From Anaerolineales bacterium UBA3940 (lineage in GTDB: Bacteria > Chloroflexota > Anaerolineae > Aggregatilineales > UBA3940): a DNA stretch of 59,472 bases. Where the stretch lies: positions 1 through 59,472 of the forward strand of contig DGDY01000277.1 of the NCBI GenBank assembly GCA_002385675.1, read 5' to 3'. The position numbers were made by a program, and so were the translations under genes. How positions within the stretch are numbered: the first letter of the stretch is position 1; every line of letters begins with the position of its first letter. Below the pieces are notes generated by a model. The model was not told where the DNA came from, searched no databases, and worked only from the letters and a program-made list of their open reading frames with translations. This document shows, piece by piece, positions 53,047 through 59,472 of this stretch.

Positions 53047-54454
53047 GGCGGCTCCTCTCCTGCCAGCGCTGCTGGAATGTCTTGCGGGCAAATGGCGGGA
53101 ACTCGCGGTAGCGCGTCCAGGCTCCGAGTGGGCCAGGCAGGCTGCCCCTGAACCAGCGCCCGCCCGTCAGCCGGGTGAACAGCGCGCCGAGCCGCGCCGC
53201 CAGCCGGAAGCGCCCCGGCGAGGTCGCCACAGCGCGGTAGCCCTTCATGCCGGCACTCAACCAGCCCGGCTGCTGCCCTTGCTTCACCGTCTCACGCCGG
53301 AGCCGCAACAGCAGCGTCGGCAGGTCGATGCGCACCGGGCAGGCGTCCTTGCACGCCCCGCATAGTGAGCTTGCGTGCGGCAGGTCGGCAAAGGCTGGCA
53401 CCCCGCCGAGGATCGGCGAGACGACCGACCCGACTGGGCCGGGGTATACGCTGCCGTAGGCGTGCCCGCCGATGGCGCGGTACACCGGGCACACGTTCAG
53501 GCAGGCCCCACAGCGGATGCAGTACAGAATCTCGGCAAGGTCGCTCGCAAGCGCCCGCGAGCGCCCGTTGTCCACGATGACGACGTGCATCTCCTCCGGG
53601 CCGTGTTCTTCGTCGGGGCGGCGCGGGCCGTTCACCAGCGACGTGTAGACCGTCAGCTTCTGGCCCGTCGCGCTGCGCGCCAGAAGCTGGAGCATCACCG
53701 AGAGGTCATCCAGCGTCGGCACGATGCGCTCCATGCCCATCACCGCGACGTGCACGCGCGGCAGCGCCGTGACCATCCGCCCGTTGCCCTCGTTCGTCAC
53801 CAGGCAGATCGACCCGGTTTCCGCCACCGCGAAGTTGCAGCCGGTGATGCCCATGTCCGCACTGAGATAAACCTCGCGCAGCGTCCGCCGGGCGATGAGG
53901 TTCAGTTCGGGGATTTCATCCGTGTAGGGCGCGCCGAGCTTCTCGTGGAACACCCGCCCGATCTCCTGCCGGGTCAGGTGCATCACCGGGACGATGATGT
54001 GCGAAGGGTGGTCGCCCGCCTGCTGCGCGATGAATTCGCCGAGGTCCGTCTCCCACACCTCGATGCCCTGCGCTTCGAGCGCCGCGTTGAGCCTGATCTC
54101 TTCGGTGACCATGCTCTTGGACTTCGCCACCCGCTTCGCGCCGACCCGTGTGGCGATGTCGAGCACGATCTGCCGTGCCTCGTCGGCATCCCGCGCCCAG
54201 TGAACCTGCCCGCCGTTCGCCGTCAGGTTGGCCTCGAACTCCGCGAGGTACCTGTCGAGGTGGGCGATGGTGTGCGCGCGAATCTGCCGGGCGAGGTCGC
54301 GGGTCGCGTCGGGGTCTGGCAGCGACTCCAGCACGATGTTTCGCTTGACGAAAGCCGCCTCCGCCCCGCTGCTGATCGCCCGCAGGCGGTCAGGGTTCTG
54401 AAGGGCAGCGTTCACCCGCTCTTTGAACGGCACATCGGACATGGAAATACTCAT
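53039..54454 (-). CDS. lutB: LutB-type iron-sulfur lactate utilization protein
   Basis: A 471-residue protein: N-terminal LUD domain (AKSKSMVTEEIRLNAALEAQG, AVAETGSICLVTNEGNGRM) and a ferredoxin domain with CIRCGACLNVCPVYRAIGGHAYG and CGACKDACPVRIDLP, followed by the DUF3390-like C terminus. It transfers electrons from lactate oxidation. It overlaps lutA and lutC by a few bases, which shows operon structure. Confidence 0.92.
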   Translation of the reverse strand: MSISMSDVPFKERVNAALQNPDRLRAISSGAEAAFVKRNIVLESLPDPDATRDLARQIRAHTIAHLDRYLAEFEANLTANGGQVHWARDADEARQIVLDIATRVGAKRVAKSKSMVTEEIRLNAALEAQGIEVWETDLGEFIAQQAGDHPSHIIVPVMHLTRQEIGRVFHEKLGAPYTDEIPELNLIARRTLREVYLSADMGITGCNFAVAETGSICLVTNEGNGRMVTALPRVHVAVMGMERIVPTLDDLSVMLQLLARSATGQKLTVYTSLVNGPRRPDEEHGPEEMHVVIVDNGRSRALASDLAEILYCIRCGACLNVCPVYRAIGGHAYGSVYPGPVGSVVSPILGGVPAFADLPHASSLCGACKDACPVRIDLPTLLLRLRRETVKQGQQPGWLSAGMKGYRAVATSPGRFRLAARLGALFTRLTGGRWFRGSLPGPLGAWTRYREFPPFARKTFQQRWQERSRHD

Positions 54455-55197
54455 CAGCGAATCCCTTCCGCCAGCAGCAGCGCGAGGTGCTTGGTCCGCA
54501 TCGCGCTGCCGCGCTTGCGCAGCCCGCCCTCGATGTGCATCAGGCAGCTCACGTCCACGCCGACCACCCAGTCGGCGCCGGTCGCCTCGAAGGCATCGAG
54601 CCGGTTATGCAGCATCGCCCCGCTGATCTCGCCCATCTTCACCGAAAACACCCCACCAAAGCCGCAGCACGTCTCCGGGTTGGCCTGCTCCAGCACGCGC
54701 AGCCCGCGCACGTTCTCCAGCAGCGCCCTCGGCTGCCGGTCGATATGCAGCCCGCGCAGCGCATGGCACGATGGGTGGTAGACCACGCTGGCGTCCACCC
54801 GCGCACCGACGTCCGTCACGCCGAGCACGTCCACCAGGTACTGCGTAAACTCAACGATCCGCCCGGCAAGCGCGCGGGCGCGCGGCCCGTACTCGGGGTC
54901 GTCCTTGAACAGCTCAGGGTAGTAATGCTCGATCATCGCCCCGCACGAGCCGGAGGGGATGATCACCGGCTCGTCGGAGTCACCGAACACATCGAGGGTG
55001 TGGCGGGCCATCGCGCGGGCCTCATCCCAGTACCCGGCGTTGAAGGCAGGCTGCCCGCAGCACGTCTGCCCGGCGGGCACGCCGACCGTCACGCCCTGTG
55101 CTTCGAGCACGTCCACCACGGCCTGCGCCACATCGGGGAAGAGCGTATCAAGCAGGCAGGTGACGAAGAGGCTGACATTACGCGGGGGTTCGGGCAT
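54454..55197 (-). CDS. lutA: LutA-type (Fe-S)-binding CCG-domain protein
   Basis: A 247-residue protein with two CCG-type repeats, TCCGQPAFNAGY and TCCGFGGVFSVKMGEIS, typical of the GlcF/LutA family. It begins with the usual LFVTCLLDTLFP. First gene of lutABC, with no regulator visible next to it. Together the three proteins oxidise L-lactate to pyruvate. Confidence 0.92.
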   Translation of the reverse strand: MPEPPRNVSLFVTCLLDTLFPDVAQAVVDVLEAQGVTVGVPAGQTCCGQPAFNAGYWDEARAMARHTLDVFGDSDEPVIIPSGSCGAMIEHYYPELFKDDPEYGPRARALAGRIVEFTQYLVDVLGVTDVGARVDASVVYHPSCHALRGLHIDRQPRALLENVRGLRVLEQANPETCCGFGGVFSVKMGEISGAMLHNRLDAFEATGADWVVGVDVSCLMHIEGGLRKRGSAMRTKHLALLLAEGIR

Positions 55198-55233
55198 GGG
55201 ACCTCCTCACCGGCTGAGGCGTGTTTTTGTGAG

Positions 55234-55433
55234 CCCACGAATGACACGAATGAAAACTGATCCACAGATGACACAGATGGCTCAGATGAAAAGAAAATCT
55301 GATCTACTAATGACGCGAATTACACTAATGAAGCTTTCAAAACATTCGTGATAATTCGTATCATTCGTGGGCTAACTACCCTTTTGTCTTTTCTCTTATG
55401 TAATCCGTGTCATCTGTGTAATCTGTGGATCAA
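55234..55433. repeat. Nested intergenic inverted repeats (CACAGATGACACAG family), copy B
   Basis: TGATCCACAGATGACACAGATG (55258-55279) pairs with its near-complement at 55411-55432 with one mismatch. A second arm pair is built on CCCACGAATGACACGAATGA and TATCATTCGTGGG (55234 and 55359-55371). The 300-base gap between lutA and rocD is filled by this structure and contains no gene. Confidence 0.65.
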
Positions 55434-55516
55434 CCTTTCATTCGTGGACTACTTTACTAAAAGGGAGGGAGCCGAACCCAGCAGCCCCCTCCCCCGGTCA
55501 CATACATCATACACCC

Positions 55517-56749
55517 TTACGGCATCATCAGCACGTCACGGATGATCGGTAGCGCCCAGTCGATCGTCTCCTTGTCGATGATGAGCGGCGGCGCGAAGCG
55601 GATCACGTTCTCGTGCGTCTCCTTCGCCAGGATGCCGCGCTCCTTCAACTCCTCGCAGAAGCGGCGCGCACCGCCTGCCTCCGGCTTGAGCACCACGCCG
55701 ATCAGCAGGCCCTTCCCCCGGATGTGGTCGATGTGTGGGCTGTTGATCTCCTCCAGGTGGTCGCGGAAGTACTCACCCAGTTTCGCCGCGTTCTCGACAA
55801 GGTTCTCCTCCACAATCACGCGGAGCGCCGCCCGTGCCACTGCCGCGCCGAGCGGGTTGCCACCGAACGTCGAGCCGTGCTCGCCCGGCTGGAGGATGCC
55901 GAGAATCTCCTCCGAGGCCAGCACCGCCGAGACCGGGTACATGCCGCCGCCGAGCGCCTTGCCCAGCACCATCATGTCAGGCCGGACGCCTTCATGGTCG
56001 CACGCGAACAGCTTGCCCGTGCGCCCCAGCCCGGTCTGGATCTCGTCGGCGATGAACAGCACGTTGTGCTCGTCGCACAGTTCGCGCACGCGGCGCAGGT
56101 AACCCTCCGGCGGTACGATGACGCCCGCCTCACCCTGAATCGGCTCGATGAGCACCGCAGCCGTGTTCGGCGTGATGGCTGCCGCCAGCGCGTCGGCGTC
56201 GCCATATGGCACGGTGACAAAGCCCGGCGTATGCGGGCCGAAGTCATCCTTGTACAGCGGCTCGGTTGAGAACGAGATCACACTGATCGTGCGCCCGTGG
56301 AAGTTGCCCTCGGCGGTGATGATCTCCGCCTGATTCCGTGGGACGCCCTTGACCGTGTAGGCCCACTTCCGCGCCACCTTCAGCGCGCTTTCGACGGCTT
56401 CCGCGCCGGTGTTCATCGGCAGCACCATCTCGTAGCCGGTCAGCTCGACGAGGTCGCGGTAGAACAGCGCAAGCTGATCGTTGCGGAAAGCGCGCGAGGT
56501 CAGCGCAAGGCGCTGCGCCTGCTCCACCATCGTCTCGACAATCCGGGGGTGGCTGTGCCCCTGGTTCAGCGCCGAGTATGCGCTGAGGCAGTCGAGGTAC
56601 TTGTTGCCCTCGACATCCCACACCCATACACCCTCGCCGCGCGTCAGAACCACATCGAGCGGTTTGTAGTTGTGAGCGCCCAGCTTATCAGAAAGCGCGA
56701 TAATTTCCTGCGAGGTGAGCTTGCGATCGGTTGTTTCCGAGGTTGTCAT
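55517..56749 (-). CDS. rocD: Ornithine aminotransferase
   Basis: A 410-residue class III pyridoxal-phosphate aminotransferase. Signature features are [40 protein letters not shown], the PLP-binding [22 protein letters not shown] and the Lys in [18 protein letters not shown]. Length and motifs fit ornithine-oxo-acid transaminase, which converts ornithine to glutamate semialdehyde. It is 12 bases downstream of argF. Confidence 0.92.
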   Translation of the reverse strand: MTTSETTDRKLTSQEIIALSDKLGAHNYKPLDVVLTRGEGVWVWDVEGNKYLDCLSAYSALNQGHSHPRIVETMVEQAQRLALTSRAFRNDQLALFYRDLVELTGYEMVLPMNTGAEAVESALKVARKWAYTVKGVPRNQAEIITAEGNFHGRTISVISFSTEPLYKDDFGPHTPGFVTVPYGDADALAAAITPNTAAVLIEPIQGEAGVIVPPEGYLRRVRELCDEHNVLFIADEIQTGLGRTGKLFACDHEGVRPDMMVLGKALGGGMYPVSAVLASEEILGILQPGEHGSTFGGNPLGAAVARAALRVIVEENLVENAAKLGEYFRDHLEEINSPHIDHIRGKGLLIGVVLKPEAGGARRFCEELKERGILAKETHENVIRFAPPLIIDKETIDWALPIIRDVLMMP

Positions 56750-56761
56750 GTCTGTTCGCCT

Positions 56762-57691
56762 CTAGAGTTTGCCAAGCAGCCAGAGCATCAACGCCTTCTG
56801 GGCATGCAGCCGGTTTTCCGCCTGGTCGAAAATAATGGAATTGGGATGGTACAAAACTGTATCGCTGACTTCAAAGCCCTTATGTGCGGGCAGGCAGTGC
56901 ATCACGACCGTGGTATCCTTGCCGGTCATCTCCAGCTTTTCTTCGTTAAGCTGGTAAGGCATGAAGGTTTGATAGCGTCGCAGCTTTTCGTCGGCGTATT
57001 CCGGATTGTTGAAGTGCTCCATGTTAATCCAGGTGTCCGTGTACAGCACGTCCGCCCCCTTGACGGCTTCCACCGGGTCAGGGTTCTCCTCGTAAAGCGG
57101 GCTGCTGCGCAGTATCTCAAGCTGCTCCTCGTCGATGGCGGGCGGGTCGAACTCCGGGGCGCACAGCGTAAAGTGCGCGCCTGCATAAATAGACGCCATT
57201 GAGAGCGAGTTGCTGACGTTGTTCGCCACACCGAGGTACACAATCTTCAGCCCCTCGGTGCGCCCGAACTTTTCCTTGATGGTCATCAGGTCGGTGAGCG
57301 CCTGCGCGGGGTGGTAGCGGTCGTCGCAGCCATTGATCACCGGCACCTCGGAGCCCTGTGCCAGCGCGACAAGTTCCGAGTTGTACAGCATCCGTGCCAT
57401 GATGAGCGAGACATAGCGCGAGATCACCTTGCCCTCGTCGGCAATGTCCGCAATGCCCATCTGCGTGTGCTGTGTCTGCGCGAAGATAGCATGCCCGCCA
57501 AGCTCGGTCATGCCCGCCTCAAACGAGAAGCGGGTCCGCGTCGAGGTTTTCTGGAAAATCATGGCGAGCGTATGGTTTTTCAGCGACTCGCGCCAGGGGT
57601 CGGGGTCCCGTTTGATCTCAATAGCCCGGTCAATGATGAAGTTAAAAGCGTCGGCAGGGATGTCGCGTACTTTGATGAAGTGCTGAGGCAT
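56762..57691 (-). CDS. argF: Ornithine carbamoyltransferase
   Basis: A 309-residue transcarbamoylase. The carbamoyl-phosphate motif STRTRFSFE, HPAQALTDLMTI, the conserved segment of the ornithine site and MHCLPAHKGFEV are present. The ATG at 57691 (MPQHFIKVRDIP) follows GGACAGG and fits family length; a longer reading from 57775 is spurious. With rocD it forms a two-gene unit at the ornithine branch point. Confidence 0.92.
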   Translation of the reverse strand: MPQHFIKVRDIPADAFNFIIDRAIEIKRDPDPWRESLKNHTLAMIFQKTSTRTRFSFEAGMTELGGHAIFAQTQHTQMGIADIADEGKVISRYVSLIMARMLYNSELVALAQGSEVPVINGCDDRYHPAQALTDLMTIKEKFGRTEGLKIVYLGVANNVSNSLSMASIYAGAHFTLCAPEFDPPAIDEEQLEILRSSPLYEENPDPVEAVKGADVLYTDTWINMEHFNNPEYADEKLRRYQTFMPYQLNEEKLEMTGKDTTVVMHCLPAHKGFEVSDTVLYHPNSIIFDQAENRLHAQKALMLWLLGKL

Positions 57692-57826
57692 ATAGCACCT
57701 GTCCTTTGAGTAGACAGTTCGGGGAGAGTTGGCTCGCATCGGCGGGGCTTGCCCGCCGCATCGAGTCGTGCCCATTATAACTTAACTGGCCCCATCCTGT
57801 CACGCGGGGGTGAGGCCGCTAGAAAT

Positions 57827-57884
57827 GAGTCCACAGATGTCACAGATAACACAGAAAGGATATATCCGTGCCATCTGTGGACTC
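57827..57884. repeat. Intergenic palindromic repeat (CACAGATG family), copy C
   Basis: GAGTCCACAGATG (57827-57839) and its exact complement CATCTGTGGACTC (57872-57884) flank AT-rich sequence with CACAGATAACACAGA units. It lies upstream of argF and downstream of the sugar dehydrogenase gene. Confidence 0.7.
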
Positions 57885-57900
57885 GCTCATTCAGGGGCGG

Positions 57901-59238
57901 CTACCGGGCGACGACCCGATATACCATACCGCCGCCCATGTCGGCCAGGTACAGCTCGCCCGCCTCATCCTCGCCAAAGCTCGCAATCCAGGTATCGGTA
58001 TCGGCAAGCTGCATCGACTCGCCGCTCATGCTGCCTTCCACGGCCAGCCCCCAGATGATGCCGGAGCAGAAGTCCCCGTAGAAGTACACGCCCTGCATCG
58101 CGGGGAAGGCCTCGCCCCGGTACACGTACCCCCCGGTGATGGAGCACCCGAATTCATGTGAGTACTCCGCGATGGGCTGCACGAAGCCGCTGCCGTCGCA
58201 GCTAACGCCCTCCGGGTAGCAGTGCAGCCCCTCCATGATCGGCCAGCCGTAGTTCTCGCCGCCGGTGCTCCCGGCAGGCTGAACGTTGACTTCCTCGTAC
58301 ACATTCTGGCCTACATCCGCGATATAGAGGTTGTTCGTTGCCCGGTCGAACGAGTAGCGCCACGGGTTGCGCAGGCCATACGCCCAGACCTCATCTGCAC
58401 CGTCCGAGGTGCCCACAAACGGGTTGTCGGGCGGAACGCTGTACGGCAGAGTGTCCACATCAATGCGTAGCATCGAGCCCAGCCAGGTATGTGGGTTCTG
58501 CCCCTGGCCGAAGACGTCGCCCGCGCCGCCGCCATCGCCCAACCCGATGTACAGATAGCCATCCGGCCCAAAGGCGAGATGCCCGCCGTTGTGATTGCTG
58601 GCCGGCTGCTCCTGCGTCAGCACGACCTCCTCGCTGGCAGGGTCGGCCCGGTTCGGGTCCTCCGTCACGCGGAAGCGCGACACGACGGTATTACCGGCAG
58701 CGTCGGTGTAGTTCACAAAGAAGAAGCCCGTGCTGGCATATTCCGGGTGGAAGGCCAGCCCCAGCAGGCCCTGCTCGCTGCCGCTCGACCCCACCCGGTC
58801 GGTGATATCAAGGAACGGCTGCGGTAGTAGCTGCCCATCCTGAATGATGCGGATCGTCCCGTCCTTCTCCACCACAAACAGCCGCCTGCTGCCGTCACCG
58901 GCGTGTGCCAGCCCGATCGGCGATCGCAGCCCTCCGGCGACCGGCTCCAGCGCAATATTCAGCACGGTGAGGTCTACCTGCGCCGACTCCGGAGCGCTGG
59001 CCTCTGTGGGAGCGGGGGAAGGTTCGGCGGGCTGCTCCGCTGCCGGCTCAGCAGATGGCTCGGTCGGTGCTTCCACCGGGGCGGTGGGCTGCGCCAGCAG
59101 GCCGGAGTCGCCTCCGGTGTCGGCGGGCGGCTCTTCGGCCTCTACTGACGGCGCTCCGGCCTCCGTGTTGGATGTGCAGGCGCCCAGCAGCATCAGCAGC
59201 GTCAGCAGTACAGCAGTCGTTCCTGATCGTCGCAGCAT
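57901..59238 (-). CDS. PQQ-dependent sugar dehydrogenase-like lipoprotein (GSDH family)
   Basis: A 445-residue lipoprotein (lipobox LLMLLGAC) with a ~75-residue Ala/Pro/Glu-rich tether and a six-bladed GSDH propeller: LRSPIGLAHAGDGSRRLFVVEKDGTIRI, GLLGLAFHPEYASTGFFFVNYTD, NHNGGHLAFGPDGYLYIGLGDGG, WAYGLRNPWRYSFD and ADVGQNVYEEV. The conserved His and Arg residues that bind PQQ in soluble glucose dehydrogenase are present. The sugar substrate is unknown. Confidence 0.88.
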   Translation of the reverse strand: MLRRSGTTAVLLTLLMLLGACTSNTEAGAPSVEAEEPPADTGGDSGLLAQPTAPVEAPTEPSAEPAAEQPAEPSPAPTEASAPESAQVDLTVLNIALEPVAGGLRSPIGLAHAGDGSRRLFVVEKDGTIRIIQDGQLLPQPFLDITDRVGSSGSEQGLLGLAFHPEYASTGFFFVNYTDAAGNTVVSRFRVTEDPNRADPASEEVVLTQEQPASNHNGGHLAFGPDGYLYIGLGDGGGAGDVFGQGQNPHTWLGSMLRIDVDTLPYSVPPDNPFVGTSDGADEVWAYGLRNPWRYSFDRATNNLYIADVGQNVYEEVNVQPAGSTGGENYGWPIMEGLHCYPEGVSCDGSGFVQPIAEYSHEFGCSITGGYVYRGEAFPAMQGVYFYGDFCSGIIWGLAVEGSMSGESMQLADTDTWIASFGEDEAGELYLADMGGGMVYRVVAR

Positions 59239-59379
59239 AAACTTATCCTCTCGTCGTCTGGTGTGGTGTGTCCATAGAGAGTGTAGCGAAATCGCGAGGA
59301 TGCGTCGCCGGAAATTTTTGCTGTTGTGAGCCCCTCACCACCACGGACAAATTTCGCGGCTCAGAGGTGTGATCCGTAG

Positions 59380-59420
59380 GGGGGGGGGTGGGGACCCCCC
59401 CCCCCCCCCCGCGGGGGAAA
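59380..59420. other. G/C homopolymer-rich contig-end sequence
   Basis: Runs of 8 G and 17 C interrupted by short stretches look like low-quality assembly-end sequence. Bases 59239-59379 hold only the upstream region of the sugar dehydrogenase gene and no recognisable gene. Confidence 0.7.
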
Positions 59421-59472
59421 AAGGGCTTACGGGGGGCGCCGGGTCCCTCTCCCTCCTCCTTATACTCTTCTC

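Noticed and set aside
52279..57884. CRISPR array
   Set aside because: Repeat units are short, palindromic, unevenly spaced and in three separate gaps without unique spacers or cas genes.

Overview
The window reads as one assembled contig of high-GC bacterial DNA. The gene families present (a CDLPCWQGI-type small lipoprotein, a fused [2Fe-2S]/molybdenum aldehyde oxidoreductase with its accessory operon, BMP-type nucleoside transport, DUF348-G5 lipoproteins, O-antigen-ligase fusions) suggest a free-living, metabolically versatile Chloroflexota bacterium of the Anaerolineae type. This placement is inference, since no rRNA is present. The last ~100 bases are a G/C homopolymer mess that looks like unreliable contig-end sequence.

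Layout. 0-0.6 kb holds debris: a tRNA-Lys pseudogene lacking its anticodon and a 5'-truncated SUOX-fold gene fused head-on to a 5'-truncated ABC ATPase. 0.6-3.3 kb is an ECF-type transporter (ATPase, EcfT, a small SUOX-fold protein, S component). 3.4-4.5 kb is an HTH/PBP-like regulator, divergent from a seven-gene operon at 4.8-14.0 kb. That operon encodes a MOP-type aldehyde oxidoreductase, a flavin/dicluster/CCG oxidoreductase, a mini-redox protein, a methyltransferase, a C-GCAxxG-C-C protein, a Tes-like radical SAM protein and a PaaK-like CoA ligase. This matches the conserved but functionally undescribed 'DVU_1553-1559' neighbourhood of Desulfovibrio.

14.2-26.5 kb is a 12-kb minus-strand nucleobase operon: GntR regulator, adenine deaminase, BMP/Nup ABC importer, cytosine-deaminase-like amidohydrolase and a three-subunit xanthine dehydrogenase. 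27.3-33.6 kb is a minus-strand redox operon: PCYCGC lipoprotein, CuA-like cupredoxin, a predicted selenoprotein, a membrane polyferredoxin interrupted by an in-frame TAG, a cupredoxin-cytochrome c fusion, a response regulator and a frameshifted histidine kinase. The selenoprotein (DUF1573-like, Cys-Sec-Pro-Pro, UGA at 32360-32362 with a SECIS-like hairpin 12 nt downstream) is the most striking single observation.

34.0-39.9 kb is a GntR-led carbohydrate operon with two TIM-barrel isomerases, a split transketolase and a SAF-domain dehydrogenase. At 40.1 kb lies an intact tRNA-Lys(CTT) with promoter and terminator. 40.3-42.5 kb is MoxR-DUF58. 42.5-52.2 kb is a minus-strand surface-polysaccharide block that includes a glycosidase/O-antigen-ligase fusion and a macro-domain protein. 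52.4-55.2 kb is lutABC, 55.5-57.7 kb is rocD-argF, and 57.9-59.2 kb is a PQQ-type sugar dehydrogenase lipoprotein.

Two repeat families punctuate the intergenic space: a terminator-like hairpin (core GAATCAAAAAGAGCGCC, six copies, mostly between convergent genes) and AT-richer palindromes built from CACAGATGACACAGAT units (three copies, 52-58 kb).
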